In this document: piece after piece, positions 53,178-62,978 of the stretch
Layout of the letters: every line of letters starts with the position of its first letter
How positions within the stretch are numbered: the stretch's first letter is position 1
Origin: Jeotgalibacillus salarius
Lineage (GTDB): Bacteria; Bacillota; Bacilli; Bacillales; Jeotgalibacillaceae
Assembly: GCF_004405125.1 (NCBI RefSeq)
Contig: NZ_SORX01000008.1
Coordinates: forward strand, 30,958-94,957
Direction of reading: 5' to 3'
DNA length: 64,000 nucleotides
The notes under the pieces: generated by a model
Told to the model about the DNA's origin: nothing
The model's input: the letters and a program-made list of their open reading frames with translations, nothing else
Database searches by the model: none
Position numbers and translations under genes: made by a program

Positions 53178-54005
53178 TTATTCTTTATTCATTTCATTCG
53201 GATGAGGACCTTTACGCGCACCGCGGTCGAGGTCGTTGATGCTCTTGAATTCGTCCGCAGTCAGTGCGAAATCAAACACGTCGAAGTTAGATTCGATGCG
53301 TGATGGTGTAACTGATTTTGGAATTACAATGCTGCCTGACTGAAGGTGCCAGCGGATCACGACCTGTGCCGGTTCCTTGCCATACTTTTCAGCAATGTTG
53401 CGGATAATATCATCTTCAAGCACTTCTCCACCCTGCATGAGCGGGCTCCATGCTTCAAGGAAAATGTCATTCTTCGCACAGAATTCCTTTAATTCAAGCT
53501 GCGCATGGTAAGGGTGGCACTCTACCTGATTCAATACAGGTTTTACCGTGCACTCATCCATCAGTCGCTGAAGATGTTCGATTTCAAAATTACATACGCC
53601 AATTGCTTTTACTTTGCCATCTTCATACAGCTTTTCAAGCGCTTTATATGTTTCTACATATTTATCTTTTTCAGGCATTGGCCAGTGGATCAGATAAAGG
53701 TCTACGTAATCAAGTCCGAGTTTTTCAAGGCTTGTTTCAAGCGCCTGAATTGTGCTGTCATAGCCCTGGTCTGCATTCCAGACTTTTGTTGTAATGAAAA
53801 GCTCTTCACGGGGTACGCCTGATTCTCGGATTCCCTGTCCTACAGCTTCTTCATTCTTATAAATCATCGCAGTATCGATTGAACGATAACCTGTTTCGAT
53901 TGCCTTTTTAACAGAATCGACACCAGTCTGATGGTCTTCAACCTGCCATACACCCAGGCCGATTTGAGGCATTTTTAATCCATTATTCAATGTAACGATA
54001 TCCAT
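53178..54005 (-). CDS. Aldo/keto reductase
   Basis: A 275-residue NADPH-dependent reductase with a TIM barrel. The tetrad is visible: Asp and Tyr in YRSIDTAMIYKNE, Lys in LFITTKVWN, His in LYLIHWPMP. NADP-site: IPKSVTPSRIESN. It resembles Bacillus YvgN/YtbE-type methylglyoxal reductases. AAAGGAG precedes the ATG. Confidence 0.93.
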   Translation of the reverse strand: MDIVTLNNGLKMPQIGLGVWQVEDHQTGVDSVKKAIETGYRSIDTAMIYKNEEAVGQGIRESGVPREELFITTKVWNADQGYDSTIQALETSLEKLGLDYVDLYLIHWPMPEKDKYVETYKALEKLYEDGKVKAIGVCNFEIEHLQRLMDECTVKPVLNQVECHPYHAQLELKEFCAKNDIFLEAWSPLMQGGEVLEDDIIRNIAEKYGKEPAQVVIRWHLQSGSIVIPKSVTPSRIESNFDVFDFALTADEFKSINDLDRGARKGPHPNEMNKE

Positions 54006-54107
54006 GTTAAAAACTCCTTTCGAATATGAAAATCCAAATCAAGTATATACATGTCTCTTTTCAAAGTCACATTCTATGTTATTTCCGTTTACGAAATATA
54101 TTAAACA

Positions 54108-54851
54108 TTACTTCAGTACAAATCGTCTGATCGCTTCCGCAACACCGTTTTCTTCATTAGAGTGAGTGACCCAGTCAGCCGCTTCTTTCACTCTCAGCTG
54201 TGCATTAGCCATTGCAACACCAATACCGGATTCTTTAATCATGGCCAGGTCGTTCAGACTGTCTCCTACTGCCATCACCTGATCCATTTCAATGTTCAGA
54301 CGCTGACAGACCTTACGGATCGCGGCAGCTTTATTAATTCCTGCTGCGTTTACTTCTATGTTTGTCGTGCTTGAGTTTGTCACTTCAAGTTCTTGACGTT
54401 TTGAAAGTTCATGCCAGATTGATTCCCGTACTTCATCGTCTTCAATGTCAAATCCAAATTTCAGCCATTGATAGTCGTGAATGTTTGTTGGAAAGGTGGT
54501 ATTTTTATTCCACACACCTTCTACTGTAGATGACCAGAAATGCGTATCATGCTTCAGCGCCATTTCAAGCATGAATTCAACGTGAGAAGAATCAATCATT
54601 GTCCGTTCAATTAACTCGCGCTCCGGATTCCAGATCTCTCCTCCATTTACGGTAATCAGGTAGGTGGAGAGTCTTAACGAGTCAACAATATCCTGAGCGT
54701 ACAAAAGTGGACGTCCTGTGCTGACCATAACTGCTTTGCCTTGTTCCTGCGCCATTTTAATCGCCGCTCTATTTTCTTCAGATACACTGTGATCATTTCT
54801 GAGAAGTGTGCCGTCCATATCTAAAGCGATGAGCTGTATATCTTTTTTCAT
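54108..54851 (-). CDS. Cof-type HAD-IIB phosphatase
   Basis: A 247-residue haloacid-dehalogenase phosphatase. Motif I LIALDMDGTLLRND, motif II VMVSTGRP, motif III/IV AVGDSLNDLAMIKESGIGVAMANA. These act on sugar phosphates, FMN or related; the substrate is not clear. GAAGGGG precedes the ATG. Confidence 0.93.
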   Translation of the reverse strand: MKKDIQLIALDMDGTLLRNDHSVSEENRAAIKMAQEQGKAVMVSTGRPLLYAQDIVDSLRLSTYLITVNGGEIWNPERELIERTMIDSSHVEFMLEMALKHDTHFWSSTVEGVWNKNTTFPTNIHDYQWLKFGFDIEDDEVRESIWHELSKRQELEVTNSSTTNIEVNAAGINKAAAIRKVCQRLNIEMDQVMAVGDSLNDLAMIKESGIGVAMANAQLRVKEAADWVTHSNEENGVAEAIRRFVLK

Positions 54852-55110
54852 GTGTATCCCCTTCCAAATCTTCTGTCTACAATTATAGCCGTTTCACTGG
54901 TCAAAATCGACCCGGACCCTTTGTGAATCATCGCTTCCGAAAAAAGTTTCGCTCTTCAAAATACTATGACATACATAATACTTTAAAAGATGTATAGACA
55001 AGATGACGCTTTCATGTTTTCATAGTGTTAGCCCTTCTATCCTCCTGGGTTTTTAAGAAGGAATACATATGAGATCCTCATTTACGAGCATTAACACCTA
55101 TTTAATACAA

Positions 55111-55227
55111 TGAAAACCATTTCAATTGACCTTATTTGTCTGAATTAAAAAAATATTAAGAATTTTTTTATTAGGTATTGAAAACGATTTCATAATGTTA
55201 TATAGTTTAGATGTGAAAACGATTTCA
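55111..55227 (+). promoter_or_regulatory. Promoter and three LacI-type operators
   Basis: TGAAAACCATTTCA (55111-55124), TGAAAACGATTTCA (55179-55192) and TGAAAACGATTTCA (55214-55227). The promoter TTGAAA (55178-55183), 17 bp, TATAGT (55201-55206) has one operator on its -35 and one just after the -10. The sites also fit the CcpA cre consensus, so CcpA may bind. The rest of the 420-bp gap (54852-55110) holds nothing I can name. Confidence 0.8.
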
Positions 55228-55270
55228 TATGACTTCACAAATGGAGGTGTTCCTATAGGAGGGTCAGCGC

Positions 55271-56257
55271 GTGTACACCATTAAAGACGTGGCATTAAAA
55301 GCTGGGTTGTCACAGGCTACCGTATCAAGAGTGATTAACAATCATCCGTATGTCAGTGAGGACAAAAAGCAGGCTGTACAGAAAGCGATGGTAGAACTGG
55401 GCTACGTCCCAAACTCTTCCGCTCAGAGGCTGCGCAACATAAAAACAAAAAAAGTTGCTGTGTTGATCTCGAGAATCGTGAATCCGTTTTTCAGCCAGCT
55501 GGTCGATGCAATGGAACAAAAAGCAGCCAAACATGGGTATCAGCTGATCTTGTGTAATACAAGAATCAGTCCTGAAAAAGAACTGGATTACTTTCAGCTT
55601 CTGCAGTCCAAACAGGTCGACGGCATTATACTGGCAGCTGCTGAAAACAAGTGGGAAGCAATTGCCCCTTATACAAAGTACGGAACTGTCATTTATTGTA
55701 ATGAATACGATCCTAATGCAACAGTCACGAGAGTCCGTCTCGATCAGGTTGAAGGCGGATATATTGGTACTAAGCACTTACTCGACAAGGGACACAGGAA
55801 AATCGGTTACTGCCAGGGGAATGACAGCAGCGTTTCTGTCAACCGCCGTAAAGGTTATTTGAAAGCGATTACAGAAGCCGGGATTGAACCTAACCCTGAA
55901 TGGATGTTTAAAGACGTCTTTACTGTTGAGAATGGAAGAGAGATTTTCAGACACATTGCCACAATGGACAATCCCCCTACCGCCTTTTTCACAGGAAGTG
56001 ATGAAGTTGCTGCAGGGATGATAAAAGAAGCACAGCTTAACGGCTGGAGAGTTCCGGAAGATCTTGCGGTTGTAGGGTTTGACGATCAGCCAATTGCAAC
56101 GCTCATGGATCCTCAATTCACAACGATCAATCAATTCACTTCAAACATTGGAGAAAAAGCGATGGAAGTGATGCTTGAGATCATTGAAAAAAAACGTGAA
56201 AACAAGGCAGAAGACATTCTTCTTCCTTTGGAATTAATTGAAAGACAATCAACATAA
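55271..56257 (+). CDS. LacI-family repressor of the sugar locus
   Basis: A 328-residue regulator. N-terminal helix-turn-helix and hinge YTIKDVALKAGLSQATVSRVI to QRLRN; periplasmic-binding-like sugar domain with VDGIILAAAENKWE and FTGSDEVAAGMIKEA. The GTG start follows TAGGAGGGTCAGC. It is followed by the sugar transport genes at 21 bp and preceded by three operators, so autoregulation and control of the locus are likely. Confidence 0.94.
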   Translation: MYTIKDVALKAGLSQATVSRVINNHPYVSEDKKQAVQKAMVELGYVPNSSAQRLRNIKTKKVAVLISRIVNPFFSQLVDAMEQKAAKHGYQLILCNTRISPEKELDYFQLLQSKQVDGIILAAAENKWEAIAPYTKYGTVIYCNEYDPNATVTRVRLDQVEGGYIGTKHLLDKGHRKIGYCQGNDSSVSVNRRKGYLKAITEAGIEPNPEWMFKDVFTVENGREIFRHIATMDNPPTAFFTGSDEVAAGMIKEAQLNGWRVPEDLAVVGFDDQPIATLMDPQFTTINQFTSNIGEKAMEVMLEIIEKKRENKAEDILLPLELIERQST

Positions 56258-56278
56258 AAAATAAGGGGGCTTTACTTT

Positions 56279-57601
56279 ATGAAACTTTGGAACAAAAAAG
56301 TAGCTGGTGCTACTGTATTGACAATGAGCTTACTTCTTGCAGCATGTAGCGGAGATGATGAATCAACAGACACTGGAAACAATGACACGGATGGTGGCGG
56401 AGATGACGGTGCTTCTGAAGAGCAGGAGCAGGTAACGATTACTTATGCTGCCGGTGTTGACGTAACAGGTGCAACAGACATTCTGATCGACGAGTTCGAA
56501 GCTCAAAATCCGAATATCACAGTTGAATACCGCGAAATGCCTGCAGATACAGGCGCTTCTCATGACCAGTACGTAACCATGTTCAGTTCGCAGGATGCTT
56601 CAATTGATGTATTTGATGCAGACGTAATCTGGCCGGCTGAATTTGCACAGGGTCAATACGCACTTGAGCTGGATCGTTTCATTGAAGAAGACGGAATCAA
56701 TATGGATGACTACTTCCCTGGTACTGTTCAGTCAGGTAACTTCAACGGCCGTCAGTATGCAATGCCGAAATTTACTGATGCCGGTCTTCTTTACTACCGT
56801 ACAGACATCGTTGAAGAGCCACCTACAACGTGGGATGAGCTAATGACAATGGCTGGTGAACTTCAGGGTGAAGCAGGAACTGAATTTGGTTACCTGATGC
56901 AGGCAAATCAGTATGAAGGAATGGTAACAAATACAATTGAATTCATCGCTTCTCATGGTGGACAGGTTGTTGACGAAAACAACGAAGTCGTTGTAAACAG
57001 CCCGGAAACAATTGCAGGGATTCAGACAATGATCGATATCGTTAACTCTGATTTCGTACCAAGCAACATCTTAAGCTTCCAGGAAACTGAAACAAATAAC
57101 GCATGGGTTGGCGGACAAGCAGTATTTGCACGTAACTGGCCTTACATGCAGTCAACTTCAAATGACGAAGAAGCATCTGAAGTTGCAGGTAACGTAGGAT
57201 TCGCAACACTTCCTGAAGGAGAAGCAGGAAGCGCAGCGACACTTGGCGGATGGATGACAATGATTAACCGTTACTCAGAAAACCAGGAAGCTGCATGGGA
57301 ATTCGTTAAGTTTATGACTGGCGTTGAAGGACAGACAATCAGTGCAGTTGAAGGCGGACGTGCACCGACAATTGAAGCACTTTACGATGAGCCTGAAGTT
57401 CAGGATGCTGCAGCACTATTTGCTAACGAGCAGTTTGTTGAAACACTTCAGAACGCTGTACCAAGACCGGTAACACCGATCTATCCACGTATTTCTGACA
57501 TCATGCAGGTTCAGCTTTCACAAGCACTTGCAGGAGAAATTACAGCTGAAGAAGCAGCTGCAAACATGCAGGAAGAAATGGAAGCAGCAATGGCAGAATA
57601 A
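56279..57601 (+). CDS. Sugar ABC transporter binding lipoprotein
   Basis: A 440-residue extracytoplasmic binding protein. Lipobox LLLAACSGDD with lipidated Cys near residue 23, then an Asp/Gly-rich linker, then the family-1 binding fold (ITYAAGVDVTGATDILIDEF; DADVIWPAEFAQGQ; NRYSENQEAAWEFVKFM). It binds an oligosaccharide or glycoside and delivers it to the permeases downstream. A type B repeat and hairpin behind it may lower permease expression. Confidence 0.93.
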   Translation: MKLWNKKVAGATVLTMSLLLAACSGDDESTDTGNNDTDGGGDDGASEEQEQVTITYAAGVDVTGATDILIDEFEAQNPNITVEYREMPADTGASHDQYVTMFSSQDASIDVFDADVIWPAEFAQGQYALELDRFIEEDGINMDDYFPGTVQSGNFNGRQYAMPKFTDAGLLYYRTDIVEEPPTTWDELMTMAGELQGEAGTEFGYLMQANQYEGMVTNTIEFIASHGGQVVDENNEVVVNSPETIAGIQTMIDIVNSDFVPSNILSFQETETNNAWVGGQAVFARNWPYMQSTSNDEEASEVAGNVGFATLPEGEAGSAATLGGWMTMINRYSENQEAAWEFVKFMTGVEGQTISAVEGGRAPTIEALYDEPEVQDAAALFANEQFVETLQNAVPRPVTPIYPRISDIMQVQLSQALAGEITAEEAAANMQEEMEAAMAE

Positions 57602-57725
57602 ATTAAAGGCGTAAGGCGCTTGGTCAGCTTCGACAGGCATAAGACGGGTGTGAGAAATGGGGGCACTTCCCCATTTTCACAGCCAGGATTATGACCCGAG
57701 GAACCAGCGTCTGGAGCAAATGTAA
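57602..57725. repeat. Post-stop stem-loop repeat, type B
   Basis: Starts at the binding-protein stop. Blocks GTCAGCTTCGACAGGCATAA, inner hairpin AAATGGGG / CCCCATTT, and GGATTATGACCCGAGG match the copy at 21123-21240. The outer arms are GGCGCTTGG / CCAGCGTC. Confidence 0.7.
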
Positions 57726-57747
57726 AGTACAACATGACAACAGGACG

Positions 57748-57782
57748 AAGGGGGGGTGTTTTTCACCTCCCCTTCTCTTGAT
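57748..57782 (+). terminator. Attenuator-like hairpin before the permeases
   Basis: AAGGGGGGGTG TTTTT CACCTCCCCTT followed by CTCTTG, no long U tract. It may balance binding protein against permease. Confidence 0.6.
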
Positions 57783-57819
57783 TAAAAACCACCATTCTAT
57801 CAAAAAGTAGGTGAAACCG

Positions 57820-59136
57820 TTGAAGTTTCAATTGAATGAAAAGCAGCTTGGCTATGCAATGGTCGCGCCAGCTCTGATCCTTGTTATACTCGTTACACTT
57901 TGGCCGGTTGCGCAATCATTTTATAACAGTCTATTTGACTATCGTCTGAATGACCCATCAAGGTCAGAGCGTTTCCTCAGTTCAAATATGGACCTTGAGC
58001 GCTATGCAAATGACTACTTCTACCTCTCACGCGATCTTGAAGCACTCGAAGGTCAGTCTCCGGATCCGGATGATGCTGCAGTAGCAGCTGAAATCAGCCA
58101 GGAATTTGAAGCGTATCACGCTGAACTACTGGAAATGGACGGTTTAGCTGAACAGTACGAAGAAGTGGAAGGTATGATTGCTTCTTTTACTGCAATTTCA
58201 GATCGTGACTTAAAATATGCTTCAGTTGAAAATGACTGGGCAGAAGATTTTAAAGCATTTTTGGATGATGCAAACGAACAGCTTCTGACCATTTCCAATG
58301 AGTCTGAAAATGAAGAGTTCTCTACTACAGCAGGAAATGTTGCAGGTTCACTGGATTCAGTAAATACTGCGGTCATTGAATCAAACTTTATCGGGTTAAG
58401 TAACTATCAGCGTTACCTGACAGATGGGCGCATGTGGCAATCACTTAGTAATACAATGATTTTCACACTCGTTTCAGTATTCGTTGAGCTTGTACTCGGT
58501 TTAATGATCGCACTTCTAATCAACCGTGCATTTATCGGACGAGGAATTGTCCGGGCATCTGTACTGATTCCGTGGGCGATCCCGACAGCAGTAGCCGCAA
58601 TGATGTGGGGCTTTCTGTATGATGGCCAGACAGGAATCGTGGCTCATTACTTTGAACAATTCGGATTAATTGATGATGCTTCTGTACTCCTTTCTACAGG
58701 TGCAGGTGGTATGTTCTCAGTTATTTTTGCAGACGTATGGAAAACAACGCCGTATATGGCCCTTCTATTACTTGCAGGTCTTCAGACTATTTCAGGATCG
58801 CTATATGAAGCAGCTGAAGTAGATGGTGCAGGGAAGTGGCAGCAATTCTGGCAAATTACGCTTCCACTATTAAAGTCTTCTATTCTGGTAGCATTATTGT
58901 TCCGTACACTTGATGCATTCCGTGTATTCGACCTGATCTTCGTACTAACAGGCGGTGGACCGGCGAATGCAACTGAATCAATCTCAATCTATGCTTACAT
59001 TACGCTGTTCTCGCAATCCAATTTCGGAGCAGGTTCTGTACTGTCAGTGATCGTATTTATCTCAGTAGCGATTATTTCAACACTATTTATCAAATTTATC
59101 GGGTCGGATTTATTCGCCGGCAAAACGAATCGATAA
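57820..59136 (+). CDS. MalF-like sugar permease with large insertion
   Basis: A 438-residue membrane permease. After the first hydrophobic segment (YAMVAPALILVILVTLWPVA) about 150 residues form an acidic, helical, extracytoplasmic insertion (residues 45-195), then six more segments. The ABC-binding EAA loop is LYEAAEVDGAGKWQQFWQITLP. Usual family length is about 290. MalF of E. coli has a comparable P2 loop. The TTG at 57820 lies 6 nt behind AGTAGGTG; a GTG at 57811 overlaps that site. Confidence 0.92.
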   Translation: MKFQLNEKQLGYAMVAPALILVILVTLWPVAQSFYNSLFDYRLNDPSRSERFLSSNMDLERYANDYFYLSRDLEALEGQSPDPDDAAVAAEISQEFEAYHAELLEMDGLAEQYEEVEGMIASFTAISDRDLKYASVENDWAEDFKAFLDDANEQLLTISNESENEEFSTTAGNVAGSLDSVNTAVIESNFIGLSNYQRYLTDGRMWQSLSNTMIFTLVSVFVELVLGLMIALLINRAFIGRGIVRASVLIPWAIPTAVAAMMWGFLYDGQTGIVAHYFEQFGLIDDASVLLSTGAGGMFSVIFADVWKTTPYMALLLLAGLQTISGSLYEAAEVDGAGKWQQFWQITLPLLKSSILVALLFRTLDAFRVFDLIFVLTGGGPANATESISIYAYITLFSQSNFGAGSVLSVIVFISVAIISTLFIKFIGSDLFAGKTNR

Positions 59137-59148
59137 GGAGGAATCAAG

Positions 59149-59970
59149 ATGAACAAGCGTGCAGGAATAGGCTTCTATATCTTTCTGGTCGTGTTTGTAT
59201 TTTTCGTGATGTTCCCTTTCATCTGGGTTTTCCTCACGTCGATCAAACCGCCGGGCGAAATTTTTAACAACTTCAACTGGTTCACAGCAGACCCTTCTCT
59301 AGCGTCCTATGAAAATGCTGTAACGAACAGACCGCTTTTCAGATATATGTGGAACAGTTTCGTTGTATCAACATTAACAACACTCATTGCAATCGGATTT
59401 GCTTCGATTGCGGCTTACGCTTTGACGCGTCTGCCGATCAGATTTAAAGGTGTCATCTTAGGGATCATTTTAGCTGCATCTATGTTCCCGCAAATTGCGA
59501 TCATTTCGCCAATTTATAACTTTGTTACAGCTGTTGGCCTTCGTAACAGCTATATGGGTCTTGTGATTCCGTACATTACGGTCTCCCTCCCTCTCGCAAT
59601 CTGGATTCTCGCAACATTCTTCCAGAAGATTCCGTGGGAGCTTGAGGAATCAGCAAAACTGGATGGTGCATCACCTTTCCAGACGTTCAGAAAAATTATT
59701 TTTCCGCTTGCAGCACCTGGTGTATTTACAACAGGGATCCTGGTGTTCATCGCAGCGTGGAATGAATATTTATTTGCATTAACAATCAATACGTCAGATG
59801 AATGGCGTACAGTTCCTGTTGGAATTTCATTCTACCAGAGTCAGTTTACGATTCCATGGGGAGACATTTCAGCTGCGACTGTTATTGTAACCATTCCTAT
59901 TGTTATACTGGTATTGATTTTCCAAAGAAGAATTGTTGCCGGACTGACTTCAGGTTCAGTGAAGGAATAA
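59149..59970 (+). CDS. MalG-like sugar permease
   Basis: A 273-residue membrane permease with six hydrophobic segments and the EAA loop LEESAKLDGASPFQTFRKIIFPL. It pairs with the MalF-like protein encoded 12 bp upstream. No ATPase subunit is encoded nearby, so a shared MsmX-type ATPase is likely, as is common in Bacillus. AAGGAGGAAT precedes the ATG. Confidence 0.95.
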   Translation: MNKRAGIGFYIFLVVFVFFVMFPFIWVFLTSIKPPGEIFNNFNWFTADPSLASYENAVTNRPLFRYMWNSFVVSTLTTLIAIGFASIAAYALTRLPIRFKGVILGIILAASMFPQIAIISPIYNFVTAVGLRNSYMGLVIPYITVSLPLAIWILATFFQKIPWELEESAKLDGASPFQTFRKIIFPLAAPGVFTTGILVFIAAWNEYLFALTINTSDEWRTVPVGISFYQSQFTIPWGDISAATVIVTIPIVILVLIFQRRIVAGLTSGSVKE

Positions 59971-59978
59971 TCATGAGT

Positions 59979-60018
59979 GTGCCGGGTCCATATGAGGTCC
60001 CCGGCCCTCTTTTTGATT
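59979..60018 (+). terminator. Terminator behind the permeases
   Basis: GTGCCGGG TCCATATGAGGT CCCCGGCCC followed by TCTTTTTG. It separates the transport genes from the thuA-like operon. Confidence 0.8.
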
Positions 60019-60081
60019 CAAGTTAGATGAAACAGTGCAAATCTTTACTTATCAGTTAATAAATCTGTTAAAGTATAGGAA

Positions 60082-60096
60082 GCGGTTGCATATACA
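60082..60096 (-). promoter_or_regulatory. Possible cre-like site before thuA-like gene
   Basis: On the minus strand ATGCAACCGCTTCCT fits WTGNAANCGNWNNCW. It adjoins a GTTGCATATACAAC palindrome. A promoter for the downstream operon is expected here but is not clear. Confidence 0.4.
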
Positions 60097-60150
60097 ACCT
60101 ATCCTATTTTAAGAACGCTTACATTAATAAATGAAGGAGTGTTTCGAGCT

Positions 60151-60879
60151 ATGAACGTTACGGTTTGGAATGAGTTTAGACATGAGAAGAAGCATGATGC
60201 AGTCAAGGAAATTTATCCTGACGGCATTCACAGTGTCATTGCAGCTGCACTTGCTGAGCATGGCTATGATGTGAAAACGGCTACATTGGATGAGCCTGAA
60301 CATGGTTTAACTGAAGATGTATTAAATAACACTGATGTTCTTTTATGGTGGGGTCATCTTGCGCATGAAGAAGTAGATGATGCGATTGTTGAAAAAGTAC
60401 AGAAGCGTGTATGGGAAGGCATGGGCCTGATTGTCCTACACTCTGCTCATTTCTCTAAAATCTTCAAAAAGCTGATGGGTACGGGCTGTGATTTAAAATG
60501 GCGTGAAGCAAATGAGCGCGAGCGCCTTTGGGTAGTAGATCCGAGTCACCCGATTGCTGACGGAATTGGTGAGTATATCGAGCTTGATGAAGAAGAAATG
60601 TACGGTGAACATTTTGATATTCCCGCACCGGACGAGCTGATTTTCCTAAGCTGGTTCCAGGGTGGAGAAGTATTCAGAAGCGGTGCGACTTTCAAACGCG
60701 GAAACGGTAAGATCTTCTACTTCCGCCCAGGTCATGAAACGCATCCGACATACCACAACAAACAAATTCAGCAGGTCATTGCAAATGGCGTAAAGTGGGC
60801 AGCTCCAACTAAGCGTGACTACCCTGTTTACGGAAATGCAAAGCCGATTGAAAAGCTTGAAGGATATAAGGAGGACTAA
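60151..60879 (+). CDS. ThuA-like protein (trehalose utilisation family)
   Basis: A 242-residue cytoplasmic protein with a class-I amidotransferase-like fold: [46 protein letters not shown] and [16 protein letters not shown]. ThuA with its partner dehydrogenase takes part in disaccharide oxidation to 3-keto sugars in rhizobia. The ATG at 60151 follows AAGGAGTG. It overlaps nothing and lies 3 bp before the next gene. Confidence 0.88.
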   Translation: MNVTVWNEFRHEKKHDAVKEIYPDGIHSVIAAALAEHGYDVKTATLDEPEHGLTEDVLNNTDVLLWWGHLAHEEVDDAIVEKVQKRVWEGMGLIVLHSAHFSKIFKKLMGTGCDLKWREANERERLWVVDPSHPIADGIGEYIELDEEEMYGEHFDIPAPDELIFLSWFQGGEVFRSGATFKRGNGKIFYFRPGHETHPTYHNKQIQQVIANGVKWAAPTKRDYPVYGNAKPIEKLEGYKED

Positions 60880-60891
60880 TCTATGGCGAAA

Positions 60892-61905
60892 TTAAAAATT
60901 GGCGTTGTTGGTGCGGGAAGTATTGCAAAGCACCGGCACCTTGCTGAATACGCAGCTAATGATAACGTAGAACTTGTAGCGATCTGTGATATCAACGAAG
61001 AACGCGCAAAAGAAATGGCAAAAAAATTCGGTGCAGCGCAAACGTTTACCGACTATAATGATCTTGTAAAACTGGACCTTGATGCAGTCAGTGTCTGCAC
61101 ACCCAACTACCTTCACGCGCCTGTATCAATTGCTGCGCTTGAAGCTGGCAAACATGTACTTTGTGAAAAGCCAATGGCAACCAGCGAACAGGAAGCAGAT
61201 GACATGATCGCTGCTGCTGAAAAAGCCGGTAAACTTCTGATGATCGGTCACAATCAGCGCTTTGTTGCTTCACATCAGAAAGCACAGGAGTGGATTGCTG
61301 CAGGTAAGCTCGGCAAAGTATACAGCTTCCGTACTGCTTTTGGACATCCTGGTCCTGAAGGCTGGAGTGCTGATGGCAAAGACAGCTGGTTCTTTAATAA
61401 GGATCAGGCATTTATCGGTGCCATGGGAGACCTTGGTGTACACAAAACGGATCTTGTCCGCTACATATTAGGTGAAGAAATGACAGAAGTGGCGGCAATG
61501 GTCGAAACCAGCGCGAAAGAAAACACAGACGTCGACGACAACGCTGTACTGGTGCTGAAAACTGAAAGCGGTATTATTGGTACACTGGCAGCAAGCTGGT
61601 CTTACGAAGCTGAAGATAACTCAACTGTGATTTATGCAGAAAAGGGTGTACTCCGCCTTGAAGACGATCCTGAATACTCAGTCGTTTTCAACAAATCTGA
61701 CGGAACAAAAGAAGAGCTTTCACTCGGAAAAATCCAGTCAAATGACGAAGGCGGTCAGGTTTCTACGGGTGTCATCGATCATTTCGTCGATTCAATTTTA
61801 GCAGGAACACAGCCTTTAATTGATGGAGAAGAAGGAAAACGTTCTCTTAAAGTCATTTTAGGAGCACTTGAGTCTAACAAATCCAAACAGATTGTAAAGT
61901 TGTAG
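60892..61905 (+). CDS. Gfo/Idh/MocA-family dehydrogenase 1
   Basis: A sugar dehydrogenase of 337-340 residues. N-terminal NAD loop KIGVVGAGSIAKHRHLAEY; EKPMATS with the catalytic Lys; YSFRTAFGHPGP and GDLGVHKTDLVRYI with His in the active site. The ATG at 60883 (MAKLKIG) with AAGGAGGAC upstream is the most likely start; the coordinate here can be extended by three codons. Likely oxidises a sugar hydroxyl, perhaps at C3, in the ThuB role. Confidence 0.88.
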   Translation, partial: LKIGVVGAGSIAKHRHLAEYAANDNVELVAICDINEERAKEMAKKFGAAQTFTDYNDLVKLDLDAVSVCTPNYLHAPVSIAALEAGKHVLCEKPMATSEQEADDMIAAAEKAGKLLMIGHNQRFVASHQKAQEWIAAGKLGKVYSFRTAFGHPGPEGWSADGKDSWFFNKDQAFIGAMGDLGVHKTDLVRYILGEEMTEVAAMVETSAKENTDVDDNAVLVLKTESGIIGTLAASWSYEAEDNSTVIYAEKGVLRLEDDPEYSVVFNKSDGTKEELSLGKIQSNDEGGQVSTGVIDHFVDSILAGTQPLIDGEEGKRSLKVILGALESNKSKQIVKL

Positions 61906-61914
61906 GTGATTGTT

Positions 61915-62952
61915 ATGGATAAATTAAGAGTTGGCATTATTGGAGTCGGAGGCATCGCGGTATCGCGGCACCTCCCCTCCTTTCTTGCGTTAGGAAACGA
62001 TGTTGACGTGACAGCTGTGTGCGATGTGAACGGCGAACGCGCCAAAACTGTTGCGAGAGACTATCAGATTCCTTATCACACAGATGACTACCACAAGATT
62101 TTTGATAAAGTCGATGCAGTCACAATCTGCACACCGAACAAATTTCACGCAGAAATTGCGATTGCTGCACTCGAAGCCGGCAAACACGTATTATGTGAGA
62201 AGCCAATGGCGATGACAACAGCTGAGTGCAAGGCGATGATCGAGGCGTCTGAACAGGCAGATAAAATACTGATGATCGCCTATCACTACCGCCACACGAA
62301 AGAGGCTGTTGCTGCGAAACGATTTATCAATGCAGGGGAAATTGGTCGTCCGCTCGTGTCACGTGCACAGGCCATCAGACGCCGAAAAGTTCCCGGCTGG
62401 GGCGTATTTACAAATAAAGATCTCCAGGGCGGCGGCAGTCTGATTGACTTTGGCTGTCACTTCCTTGACCTTGCACTTCACCTGATGGACTTCCCTGAGA
62501 TTGCTGAAGTATCAGGCGCGACTTACAATGAATTGAGCCGACAGGACGATGTTGTCAATCAGTGGGGTAAATTCGATCCGACGACATTTGAAGTCGATGA
62601 TCATGCTACTGCTTATATTAAATTTAAGGACGGTGCCACACTGCTGTTTGAAACATCGTGGGCAGCGAACCTGGCGGATGATCAGGAAACCGTTACAGTA
62701 TCCGGGACAAATGGCGGGCTGGATGTTTATCCATTAAAACTTTATCAGGCTAAATACGGCATGCTGCTTGACCAGGAAGCCTACTGGATTTCTGACGATG
62801 AGAACCCGGGACTTCCCCAGGCAATCAACTTCCTTGAAAGTTGCCGCGGTAACCAGCAGCCGGTTGTAAAACCTGAAGAAGCGATGATCGTTTCCAAAGT
62901 CATTGAAGCAATATACGAAAGCAGTGAGACTGGTAAGGCAGTAAGGTTTTAA
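61915..62952 (+). CDS. Gfo/Idh/MocA-family dehydrogenase 2
   Basis: A 345-residue paralogue of the preceding enzyme. VGIIGVGGIAVSRHLPSFLA, EKPMAMTTAE with the Lys, YHYRHTKEAVAAKRFI and SLIDFGCHFLDLALHLM with the His. The ATG at 61915 follows GTAGGTG. Presence of two such enzymes suggests successive oxidation and reduction steps on one sugar. Confidence 0.92.
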   Translation: MDKLRVGIIGVGGIAVSRHLPSFLALGNDVDVTAVCDVNGERAKTVARDYQIPYHTDDYHKIFDKVDAVTICTPNKFHAEIAIAALEAGKHVLCEKPMAMTTAECKAMIEASEQADKILMIAYHYRHTKEAVAAKRFINAGEIGRPLVSRAQAIRRRKVPGWGVFTNKDLQGGGSLIDFGCHFLDLALHLMDFPEIAEVSGATYNELSRQDDVVNQWGKFDPTTFEVDDHATAYIKFKDGATLLFETSWAANLADDQETVTVSGTNGGLDVYPLKLYQAKYGMLLDQEAYWISDDENPGLPQAINFLESCRGNQQPVVKPEEAMIVSKVIEAIYESSETGKAVRF

Positions 62953-62978
62953 TCTTATAAAGTAATGGAGGTAATCTT

